A stretch of DNA of 64,000 nucleotides from contig NZ_CH724160.1 in NCBI RefSeq assembly GCF_000153045.1, forward strand, positions 497,142-561,141, in the 5' to 3' direction. The notes under the pieces were generated by a model. The model was not told where the DNA came from. It saw only the letters and a list, made by a program, of their open reading frames with translations, and searched no databases. Positions 17,799 through 25,565 of this stretch are shown here, one piece after another. Made by a program: the position numbers and the translations under genes. Source of the DNA: Synechococcus sp. WH 5701 (lineage in GTDB: Bacteria; Cyanobacteriota; Cyanobacteriia; PCC-6307; Cyanobiaceae). How positions within the stretch are numbered: position 1 is the first letter of the stretch; each line of letters begins with the position of its first letter.

Positions 17799-20610
17799 TC
17801 CGGGGCTGGAACATGAACATCGAATAGATCACGTTGCGGCGCATTGAGGTCATCATGTCGAGGAACATGTCGTAGCCCTCATTCTTGTATTCGATCAGGG
17901 GATCCTTCTGGCCATAGCCGCGCAGGCCCACGGATTCACGCAGGGCATCCATCGCTTGGAGGTGCTCACGCCAGAGGGTGTCGATCTGCTGGAGAATGAA
18001 GAAGCGCTCGGCCTCCCGCATCAGCCCGGGCCGGTCCTGCTCGATCTGGCTTTCCTTGAGGTCATAGGCATTGCGGAGTTGCTCCCGCAAAAAGGCCTTG
18101 AGTTCTTCGGTGTTGAGGCCTGAAAGCTGCTCGGGCGTGAGATCCTCCAGCAGATAAACGAACTCCTGAACCTTGGCCACCAGTTGGCCCAGATCCCATT
18201 CCTCTGGCGGGAGATCGGGGTTCACGTAGGCCTCAACAATGTCGGACATTGTGCGCTCGCCATAGCCGATCACCTGCAGCTTGAGCTCACGCCCCTCCAG
18301 CACACGCCGCCGTTCGGCATAGACGGCTTTGCGCTGGTTGTTCATCACTTCATCGTATTCGAACACCTGCTTGCGGATGTCGTAGTAGTAGGTTTCAACC
18401 TTCTTCTGGGCCCCCTCCAGCGAGCGGGTCAGCATCCCGGATTCGATCGGCATATCTTCCTCCACGCGGAAGGCATTCATCAGACCGGCCACCCGATCGC
18501 CCCCGAAGATGCGCAGCAGATTGTCTTCCAGCGAGAGGAAGAAGCGGGTGCTGCCGGGGTCGCCCTGACGGCCGGCGCGGCCGCGCAGCTGGTTGTCGAC
18601 CCGGCGCGACTCGTGACGCTCGGTGCCGATCACGTGCAGGCCTCCGGCCTGGCGCACCTGGTCCTCCTCCTGCTTCACCACCGCGTCGTATTCGGCGCGT
18701 ACCCGCGCAATTGTGCGGCGCAACTGCTGGATCTGGGGATCCTCGGCGGGAGCCTTCTCCGCTGCCTGGGCAATGCGATCCTCCAGCTCCAGCACCGTGA
18801 GGGCCCGGTCACCCCACACCTTGACCAGCTCGCGGGCCAGATGCGCCAGCTCACGTTCGCTCTCCTCGCTGAGAGTGCAGGGATAGAGACCCCCGATGGC
18901 GCGTGCTTCGCTCGGGGCCATCAAGGGCGCCGCTGAGGAGTCCTGGCCGAAACCTGCCGCAGCGGTTTGGCGCGGCAGGGGAACCGGCGGCTGATGTTCG
19001 TCTTCGGGGCGCACAAGGCGAGGCAGCAGAACTTCGCGCAGCTTGAGGCGTGCCATGTAATCGGAGTTGCCGCCCAGGATGATGTCGGTGCCGCGACCGG
19101 CCATGTTGGTGGCGATGGTGACGGCCCCGGCACGCCCCGCCTGGGCGATGATCTCGGCCTCCCGCTCCACGTTCTCCGGTTTGGCGTTGAGCAGGTTGTG
19201 GGGGATCCCCTGCTGCGTGAGCAGCCCGGAGAGCAACTCGGATTTCTCCACACTGGTGGTGCCCACCAGGACCGGCCTGGAGGCCCGGTGGATTTCGGCG
19301 GTTTCCAAGGCCACGGCGCGCCATTTGGCCGCTTCGTTCTTGTAGACCTGATCGACGAGATCCTGACGCGAGCGTGGCCGGTTGGTGGGCACCACCGTGA
19401 CTTCGAGCTTGTAGGTTTTCTCGAATTCCACTTCCTCGGTCTTGGCGGTGCCGGTCATGCCGGCGAGACGCGGATAGAGCAGGAAGAAGTTCTGGTAGGT
19501 GATGCTTGCCAGGGTCTGCGTTTCAGGCTGGATCGGCAGCATCTCCTTGGCCTCGATCGCCTGATGCTGGCCATCACTCCAGCGCCGACCCGGCATCACG
19601 CGACCGGTGAACTCATCAACGATCACGGCATCAGCGCCGCGCACGATGTAGTTCACATCCTTGACGAACATCTCCTTGGCCTTGAGCGCATTGGTGATGT
19701 AGTGGGCCCAGGGATCAGCGGGATCGAACAGATCGAGAACGCCAAGCATCGCCTCGGCTTTGGCATAGCCCTCGTCGGTGAGGGTGACATTGCGCTGCTT
19801 CTCATCCACTTCATAATCTCCTTCTGGGTCGATGCCATCCTTGGCCATGCCTTCAGCGCGCTCCAGGGCGGCGGCAATCTCAGCCGCGCGCATGTACTTC
19901 TCCTGGGGACGCTCCACCTGGCCGGAGATGATCAGGGGCGTGCGCGCCTCATCCACGAGGATCGAGTCGACTTCGTCGATGATGCAGTAGTGAAACTGGC
20001 GCTGCACCACCTCTTCGATGTCGTTCGCCATGTTGTCGCGCAGGTAGTCGAACCCGAGCTCACTGTTGGTGGCGTAGGTGATGTCGCAAGCGTAGTTTCG
20101 GCGTCGATCGGGCGGTGCCATGTCCTGCTGGATCAGGCCCACCGAGAGGCCCAGGAAGCGATGCACCTGCCCCATCCACTCGGCGTCGCGGCGGGCGAGG
20201 TAGTCGTTTACGGTCACCACGTGAACGCCTGCACCGGTGAGGGCGTTGAGGTAAGCCGGCAGGGTGGCCACCAGGGTTTTGCCTTCGCCGGTCTTCATCT
20301 CGGCGATCTGGCCCTCATGCAGCACCATGCCCCCGACCAGCTGCACATCGAAGTGGCGCATGCCCAGCACCCGCTTGCCGGCTTCGCGCACCACCGCAAA
20401 GGCCTCGGGCAGGAGCTCATCGAGGAGCTGGCGCTGGCTGGACGGGGAGTTGGCCTTCTCGAGCCGCAGGCGGAAGTCAGCAGTCTTGCTGCGCAGCTCA
20501 TCATCACTGAGGGGAGCGATCTCCTCCTCCAGCAGGTTGATGTCCGAAACGATCGGCTGGTAGCGCTTCAGCTTGCGGGCGTTGGGATCCCCGAGGAGCA
20601 GCTTGAGCAT
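17755..20610 (-). CDS. secA: protein translocase subunit SecA
   Basis: SecA is the ATPase that pushes preproteins through SecYEG. At 951 residues it has the usual cyanobacterial length. Visible motifs are Walker [21 protein letters not shown] near residue 105, [19 protein letters not shown], the DEVD box [17 protein letters not shown] and the preprotein cross-linking domain. Later come [15 protein letters not shown] and [20 protein letters not shown] from the second ATPase half. The C-terminus [12 protein letters not shown] lacks the cysteine-rich zinc tail of the E. coli protein. It separates the 5.7-17.8 kb glycan island from the GtrA-type cassette. Confidence 0.97.
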   Translation of the reverse strand: MLKLLLGDPNARKLKRYQPIVSDINLLEEEIAPLSDDELRSKTADFRLRLEKANSPSSQRQLLDELLPEAFAVVREAGKRVLGMRHFDVQLVGGMVLHEGQIAEMKTGEGKTLVATLPAYLNALTGAGVHVVTVNDYLARRDAEWMGQVHRFLGLSVGLIQQDMAPPDRRRNYACDITYATNSELGFDYLRDNMANDIEEVVQRQFHYCIIDEVDSILVDEARTPLIISGQVERPQEKYMRAAEIAAALERAEGMAKDGIDPEGDYEVDEKQRNVTLTDEGYAKAEAMLGVLDLFDPADPWAHYITNALKAKEMFVKDVNYIVRGADAVIVDEFTGRVMPGRRWSDGQHQAIEAKEMLPIQPETQTLASITYQNFFLLYPRLAGMTGTAKTEEVEFEKTYKLEVTVVPTNRPRSRQDLVDQVYKNEAAKWRAVALETAEIHRASRPVLVGTTSVEKSELLSGLLTQQGIPHNLLNAKPENVEREAEIIAQAGRAGAVTIATNMAGRGTDIILGGNSDYMARLKLREVLLPRLVRPEDEHQPPVPLPRQTAAAGFGQDSSAAPLMAPSEARAIGGLYPCTLSEESERELAHLARELVKVWGDRALTVLELEDRIAQAAEKAPAEDPQIQQLRRTIARVRAEYDAVVKQEEDQVRQAGGLHVIGTERHESRRVDNQLRGRAGRQGDPGSTRFFLSLEDNLLRIFGGDRVAGLMNAFRVEEDMPIESGMLTRSLEGAQKKVETYYYDIRKQVFEYDEVMNNQRKAVYAERRRVLEGRELKLQVIGYGERTMSDIVEAYVNPDLPPEEWDLGQLVAKVQEFVYLLEDLTPEQLSGLNTEELKAFLREQLRNAYDLKESQIEQDRPGLMREAERFFILQQIDTLWREHLQAMDALRESVGLRGYGQKDPLIEYKNEGYDMFLDMMTSMRRNVIYSMFMFQPRISPAEQPASTASQA

Positions 20611-20722
20611 GGAGCGGGCCAGCCTGGATTGGTCAGCCTACCACCGCCGCCTTGAGGCCTGCGGCGGCAGATGTCAGGCAGGCCAAGGGATTTGAGCATT
20701 TCCGACCCAGGTCTGGCGTGGC

Positions 20723-21094
20723 TCATCCAGGCGGTGAAGGCCTTCGCAGTACTCGCTTGGCCGCAAAAAAATTGAATCCAAGCCCTGCCAGCGTGGCCAG
20801 CACCAGGGCCGCAAGAACAGGCACAAGCCGCAGAAAGACAAGAAAGGAGGTCAGGTTCACCAGCATGCCGGCGCTCTGGGAGAGCACGTAGAGGCCATAG
20901 CGCGACAGCGCCAGTGGTGTGCGGAAGGTGATGAAGCTGTTGAGCAGATAGGTGGTGCTCACGCCGCCAAAAAAGCCCAGGGCTTTTTGTAGTGGAGGCT
21001 GATTGAACCAGCTGCCAAGCAGGAGATAGGCTGCCGCGTCCACCGCAAAGGCGATGGCACCAATCAGCGCGAAGAGCAGGAAGCGGCCATTCAC
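20723..21094 (-). CDS. GtrA family membrane protein (flippase-like)
   Basis: This 123-residue protein with four predicted helices belongs to the GtrA/DPMS family, whose prototype is thought to flip undecaprenyl-phosphate-linked sugar across the inner membrane. I choose the GTG at 21092-21094, one base after the stop of the upstream gene, giving MNGRFLLFALIGAIAFAVDA. The longer open frame would overlap that gene. STTYLLNSFITFR is the characteristic conserved N-x-x-x-x-F segment. It is the last gene of a three-gene minus-strand operon with a GtrB-like transferase and a GT-C-like membrane protein. Confidence 0.88.
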   Translation of the reverse strand: MNGRFLLFALIGAIAFAVDAAAYLLLGSWFNQPPLQKALGFFGGVSTTYLLNSFITFRTPLALSRYGLYVLSQSAGMLVNLTSFLVFLRLVPVLAALVLATLAGLGFNFFAAKRVLRRPSPPG

Positions 21095-21095
21095 C

Positions 21096-22256
21096 TTAGA
21101 TTTCTCGATCCTGAAATGCCGCCAAGGTGGAGATCTTCGCGCCGGCAAGATATGAGAACAAGGATATTGAGAGGGCAACTGAGGCCAGAAAGGCGACTTG
21201 ACTGATGCGGCGGATGGGGATCGGATTATTGTGGTATGAGGTTGAGGCGATCATGATCAGCACGATTCCCAGGATCAGTGAAAACACCGCAGCTCTCATC
21301 AGCCTGTCAACGCCAGAACGCATGTTTAGTAAGCGATCAATCAGGCGACCCCCACGGCCCACGTGGCTGCCGTAACGACGCGCAAAGAAGAAGCGCGTTA
21401 CAATATAATCGGAAATGAGGGCGCATGCCGCAAAAAACAGAAAGCTGGCTGCGAGCAAGGATGTTGTGCCGGTGAAGACGTAAATCTCGGCTGAATAGGC
21501 GAGATACAAGAGAAGAGAAGTAACCAGGCAGATCGATCCAAGCCCGAGAAATGCATAGCGAGGACTGAATGAAAGCATGAACTTCAGGTGGCGCCAGCCA
21601 TCGCGCCAGGTGCGGAGGTGAGGGCGACGGCTCGGAGGGTTAGGCCGAAGATCGGTGGGGATCTCCTTGAGACAGAGATCACAAATGCTGGCCTTGATCA
21701 CCATCTCAGAGGCGAATTCCATGCCGTTACTGCACAGGGATAGCCGCTCGATCGAGTTGCGGCGAAAGGCCCGCAAGCCGCAGTGAAAGTCTCCGACTTC
21801 AATGCCGAACAAGATCCGTCCCAGCAAGCTGAGCACAGGATTGCCAAGATAGCGATGCAAGAACGGCATGGCTCCCGGCTCGATCGTGCCCTGGAAGCGG
21901 TTGCCCATCACAAGATCTGCTCCGTTTTTCAGGGGCTCCAGAAACAGGGGGGCCTGGTCGAAGCGATAGGTGGAATCAGCATCCCCCATGAACACAAAGG
22001 ACCCTCGCGCCTCCTGGATGCCGGCCCGCAGGGCGGCCCCATAGCCACGGACGGGCACCGCAACCACCCGGGCGCCCTCAAGTCTGGCAATCTCGACCGA
22101 GCCATCGGAGCTGCCATTGTCAGCGACCAGGATTTCGTAGGGAAGGCCGGTCGCGGCGCCGCCACGATGGCAATCGCGGATCGTGGCAGCGAGGGTGGGC
22201 GCCTCATTGAGGCAGGGGATGACGAAACTGAGCTGGGGTTCGGGAGATGTTCGCAA
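21096..22256 (-). CDS. polyprenyl-phosphate glycosyltransferase, GtrB/DPM1-like (GT2)
   Basis: This 386-residue enzyme probably loads a sugar onto a polyprenyl phosphate at the cytoplasmic face. The GT2 domain covers about residues 1-220: LSFVIPCLNEAPTLAATI, YEILVADNGSSDGSVEIA, and the D-x-D block GDADSTYRFDQAP near residue 92. GNRFQGTIEPGAMPFLHRYL and DFHCGLRAFRR are diagnostic for the DPM/GtrB/ArnC-like group. The C-terminal 150 residues contain about four membrane helices. Its TAA stop is followed after one base by the GtrA start, so the two are translationally linked. It is 75 bases from the GT-C-like gene upstream. Confidence 0.92.
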   Translation of the reverse strand: MRTSPEPQLSFVIPCLNEAPTLAATIRDCHRGGAATGLPYEILVADNGSSDGSVEIARLEGARVVAVPVRGYGAALRAGIQEARGSFVFMGDADSTYRFDQAPLFLEPLKNGADLVMGNRFQGTIEPGAMPFLHRYLGNPVLSLLGRILFGIEVGDFHCGLRAFRRNSIERLSLCSNGMEFASEMVIKASICDLCLKEIPTDLRPNPPSRRPHLRTWRDGWRHLKFMLSFSPRYAFLGLGSICLVTSLLLYLAYSAEIYVFTGTTSLLAASFLFFAACALISDYIVTRFFFARRYGSHVGRGGRLIDRLLNMRSGVDRLMRAAVFSLILGIVLIMIASTSYHNNPIPIRRISQVAFLASVALSISLFSYLAGAKISTLAAFQDREI

Positions 22257-22331
22257 GTCCCCTGCTCATCAGCTGTTCGGTGATCCTATCGAATCGATTC
22301 GCTTGCTGGCAATCGACTGAAGCAAATCCAT

Positions 22332-24032
22332 TCAGGGCTGTGATACGGAACAAAGGCTGAAGTCTTCCAGGCCTGAACTGGCCTCGTAGTGGGAACAGCG
22401 CCCCAGCCTGAAGCCCGCAGCAGTGATCATGGGCGCTTCCTCCAGGAATGCGCGAAGCCGTTGCTCCGGCACCTCATCTCCCCGGGGGATGACATGGACC
22501 AGAAACGAATCGAAGCCGCTGTCCAGCAGCCGCTGCTGGATCAGACGGTGGAGCATCGGCATCTTCGAATGGGCCGCCGTTGCCGGAGCAATCCCTGGAT
22601 CCCAGTTCAGCAAAGGATTGCCACTGGCGAGGGTGTGGGACTTGATCCAGCCGATCGGCCGATTGAGCAGCACGATTGGCACACCAGGAGGGAACTCAAG
22701 CCGGCCATCGCTCAGCGGCACCAGTGCCGGCGCGGATGCGGAGCGGATCATGGTCCAGTGCCTCTCGAAGCCTGAACGTCCCCAGCTGGGGGTGATCTGG
22801 CTGGCCAGGCTGAGCGCCAGCACAGCCGTCAGCAGCAGCGCGGGGCCGAACCGGCGCTGCGGAACAGGCAGACTGGCCAGGAGTTGCTGGCAGAACAGGG
22901 CGATCACCAGGCCCTGCAGCAGTTGCAGGGGGATGGCGTAGCGGCCGATGGCGCTGAGTCCAAGCCAGAAGACGTAGGAGCCGGCGAGCCCCAGCACCAC
23001 GGCTCGCTGCAGCCGCCCCAGCCGATGCCGCAGGGGCGGAACCAACAACAGGGCGAGACTGCTCAGTGCCCACAACAACGGACGCAGATCACGGAAGAGA
23101 ACCTCTGATCGGCGAGTCTTCAGGTCCATGTCCGGATTGAAGGGCGGAAAGAAGCTGTCGCTGAAATCGAAGAGGGGGGCGAGCAGAAACGAGGGGAGCG
23201 AGTCGGGTAGGAAGCGGCCTTCAGTGGGGTGGGAATCCTCATGCAGAGGGGAACGGAAATGGTTGTTGAACAGGGGGTAGATCGGGCTGCCCGTGTTCTG
23301 GCTGGAATGGATCAGTTGGGGGGAGGTGAATAGCGAGAGGCTGAGCAGGAAGGGCAGCAGAACGATCGCGACTCCGCGCAGCAACCTTCGCAGCGCCGCC
23401 CGCCACCCTTGCGGCGGCATCGGGCCCAGCAGCAACACCGCCCCCAGCAGCGGCAAGGTGATCACGAAGGTGAGCTTGATCCCGACCGCCGCACCCACCA
23501 GCCCCGCCGAAAGCGCCACCAGCCAGCGACGCCGAACCGGCCCGGCGTGACCAGCCACTGCCGCCAGAGCCAACCAGAGGCTGATGACGCTGAGGAGTGA
23601 CAGGGTGAGATCGGCCATCGTGTTGCCCGCCTCCGAAAGCACCAGGGGGGCGCTGCCACCGAGTAGAGCCGCCAGGAAGGACAGACGGCGATCACCAGCG
23701 AAGAGGAGCAAGCCGATCGCATAGACGACAACCAGGGCAAAGCCCTGGAGCAGCGAGAACAGCAGCGTGGGCAGCAACGGTCCGAGTACGCCGCTGGCGG
23801 CGTACAACCAGGCGGCCGGCAGGCTGGCCAGGGGGTTCAGGAAGGTCTGCGTGCCGCCGGGGAGAAGGTCGGAGCCATAATCGTTGGCAAGAAAAGCAAG
23901 CGAAGAATAGAGGTGGTAATTGCGGGCGTCGTAGTTGATGTCCTGGCCGCTGATCAAGCTGTAGATAGGAAACAGTGAGAGCAGCACAACAGCCAGCAGC
24001 CAATCCCAGCGTGTCGTTCTCCGAATGAACAT
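22332..24032 (-). CDS. multi-pass membrane protein, probable GT-C glycosyltransferase
   Basis: This 566-residue protein has about ten to twelve hydrophobic segments and a soluble C-terminal region. The first extracytoplasmic loop contains GQDINYDARNYHLYSS; acidic residues there are typical of GT-C enzymes that use polyprenyl-linked sugars. A second loop contains SPIYPLFNNHFRSPLHED. Together with the GtrB-like and GtrA proteins it forms the classical Gtr trio: load the sugar on the lipid, flip it, transfer it outside. I do not recognise a named family, so the enzymatic role is inferred from topology and neighbours. Confidence 0.7.
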   Translation of the reverse strand: MFIRRTTRWDWLLAVVLLSLFPIYSLISGQDINYDARNYHLYSSLAFLANDYGSDLLPGGTQTFLNPLASLPAAWLYAASGVLGPLLPTLLFSLLQGFALVVVYAIGLLLFAGDRRLSFLAALLGGSAPLVLSEAGNTMADLTLSLLSVISLWLALAAVAGHAGPVRRRWLVALSAGLVGAAVGIKLTFVITLPLLGAVLLLGPMPPQGWRAALRRLLRGVAIVLLPFLLSLSLFTSPQLIHSSQNTGSPIYPLFNNHFRSPLHEDSHPTEGRFLPDSLPSFLLAPLFDFSDSFFPPFNPDMDLKTRRSEVLFRDLRPLLWALSSLALLLVPPLRHRLGRLQRAVVLGLAGSYVFWLGLSAIGRYAIPLQLLQGLVIALFCQQLLASLPVPQRRFGPALLLTAVLALSLASQITPSWGRSGFERHWTMIRSASAPALVPLSDGRLEFPPGVPIVLLNRPIGWIKSHTLASGNPLLNWDPGIAPATAAHSKMPMLHRLIQQRLLDSGFDSFLVHVIPRGDEVPEQRLRAFLEEAPMITAAGFRLGRCSHYEASSGLEDFSLCSVSQP

Positions 24033-24104
24033 CAGGCGCCCAGTTTTCTAGGCGAACACTATCAGGGAAGTGTCCACACACCTCAGTGCGGGCGGGAAGC
24101 GAAG

Positions 24105-24590
24105 ATGGGACGCTGTCGTTCTTGCAGCCAGGGGGCTGACCTGTTGCCCACCCTGATCCGACACCGTCCAGGTGCCCCAGGCCTGCGCCTGGGGCTTGGG
24201 CCGGGGCTGCGGCCGGTTGATGCCATGGGCCAGTTGCAGCACTTGTTCAACAGCCACAGCTTCTGGGCCAGGGGGCGACAGCGGGACGATCTGCAGCGCA
24301 TGTTGAGGGGAAGCCAGGTCGCTGTCAGTGCCTGGAGCGGCCGTGAACTGATTGGTTTTGGGCGGGCGACCAGTGATGGGGTCTACCGGGCCCTGCTCTG
24401 GGACGTGGTCGTGCACTCCGGCCACCAGGGCCAGGGCCTGGGACGAATGCTCGTGCAGCGCCTGCTCGCCAGTCCGGAGCTGAGCGGGGTGGAGCGCATC
24501 TACCTCATGACCACGAACAGCGCCGGCTTTTATCAGAGGTTGGGATTCGAGCCTGTCACCCAGCAGTTGCTGCTGCATAAGCAAAGCTGA
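24105..24590 (+). CDS. GNAT family N-acetyltransferase
   Basis: This 161-residue protein has the acetyl-CoA binding motif VVHSGHQGQGLGRMLVQRLL (Q-x-x-G-x-G) near residue 107, preceded by the strand LIGFGRATSDGVYRALLWDV. The late block IYLMTTNSAGFYQRLGFEP follows, where N-x-x-x-x-x-Y is the common GNAT C-terminal signature. Substrate is unknown. The first 35 residues are arginine- and glycine-rich and may not all be translated. An internal ATG near 24222 would give a shorter protein that still has the core. It faces away from the Gtr cassette and points toward tRNA-Gly. Confidence 0.85.
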   Translation: MGRCRSCSQGADLLPTLIRHRPGAPGLRLGLGPGLRPVDAMGQLQHLFNSHSFWARGRQRDDLQRMLRGSQVAVSAWSGRELIGFGRATSDGVYRALLWDVVVHSGHQGQGLGRMLVQRLLASPELSGVERIYLMTTNSAGFYQRLGFEPVTQQLLLHKQS

Positions 24591-24627
24591 GGCTGGGCAC
24601 CACAACAGTGATTCTGAGTGTTCTGAA

Positions 24628-24699
24628 AGCGGATGAAGAGATTCGAACTCTCGACCCTCTCCTTGGCAAGGAGATGCTCTACCACTGAGCTACATCCGC
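24628..24699 (-). tRNA. trnG-GCC: tRNA-Gly (anticodon GCC)
   Basis: The minus strand folds as a standard 72-base tRNA. The acceptor stem pairs GCGGATG with CATCCGC, followed by discriminator U. The D arm has AGCTCAGTGGTAGAGC, the anticodon stem TCTCC/GGAGA encloses the loop TTGCCAA with anticodon GCC, and the T arm has GAGAGTTCGAATCTCT. The 3' CCA is not encoded. It sits between the GNAT gene and the secretion module. Confidence 0.97.
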
Positions 24700-24827
24700 A
24701 TGCTGGGCCCGATCGTTTGACGGGTGCCCTGCAGTACCGGCCTGTCGCCGACTTGGTCAGCATGCCCCATCGAGGGCCTCTGGGTCAAACCGGGGGGCAG
24801 CCGAGTTCGACCTCTATGCTGCGGCCC

Positions 24828-25565
24828 ATGAAGGACGTGATCGGGAGCTTGCCTGCCGAAGCCCTCGCCCTGCTGCAGCGCCACAACCTGCTCAAAAAGC
24901 TGGTGCGCGCTCAGGTGGTCGAGGATGCCATTTCGGCCGAACCCATCGCAGCAGCTGACCTTGCTGCCGCACGTGAGGAGTTCCTCCGCCATCACCGGCT
25001 GAGTGATGAGGCCTCGATCGCCTCGTTTCTGATTGAGCGAGGGCTCTCGGGGGACGCCCTGGAGTGGCAGATCCAACAGCCACTGAAGCTGCGCCATCAC
25101 TGCCAGGAGCACTTCCGGCACAAAGCCGAGACCCACTTTCTCAGCCGCAAGAATCACCTTGATCGGGTGGTTTACAGTCTCCTGCGTGTTCAGGATCCCT
25201 TCCTGGCCCGGGAGCTCTACTTGCGCATCGCCGGGCAAGAGGCCAGTTTCGCCGACCTGGCGGCGGCTTTCTCCACGGGGGTGGAGAAGCACACCAAGGG
25301 CCTGGTGGGTCCGGTACCGCTGACCCAGGCTCACCCAGCCCTGGCGGAACGGCTGAGGGTCAGCCGCCCGGGCCTGTTGCAGGAACCCTTTCTCCTGGAG
25401 GGATTTTGGCTGATCTTGCGGCTGGAGAGTTACCACCCCGCCAGCTTTGAGGAGGCGACGGCTGATCAGATGGCGCTCGAGCTGTTCGAGCAATGGGTCA
25501 AGGAGGAGACTTCCCGTAAGCTGGCTGCACTTCAGATCAACAGCGAGAGCCGCCCGACGGAATGA
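24828..25565 (+). CDS. parvulin-like peptidylprolyl isomerase of a type I secretion module
   Basis: This 245-residue protein has an N-terminal helical SurA/PpiC-type segment and a parvulin-like domain. The latter contains FADLAAAFSTGVEKHTKGLVGPVPL near residue 150 and a final strand GFWLILRLESYHPASFEEA. No signal peptide is seen, so it probably acts in the cytoplasm, perhaps holding or folding a secretion substrate. I start at ATG 24828; an earlier ATG at 24816 is possible, and the longer frame would run through the tRNA. Its TGA overlaps the exporter ATG (ATGA at 25562-25565), which shows translational coupling and links it to secretion. Confidence 0.82.
   Translation: MKDVIGSLPAEALALLQRHNLLKKLVRAQVVEDAISAEPIAAADLAAAREEFLRHHRLSDEASIASFLIERGLSGDALEWQIQQPLKLRHHCQEHFRHKAETHFLSRKNHLDRVVYSLLRVQDPFLARELYLRIAGQEASFADLAAAFSTGVEKHTKGLVGPVPLTQAHPALAERLRVSRPGLLQEPFLLEGFWLILRLESYHPASFEEATADQMALELFEQWVKEETSRKLAALQINSESRPTE

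Noticed and set aside
18967-20655. Long plus-strand open frame opposite secA
   Set aside because: It is antisense to secA motifs and has no family pattern of its own.
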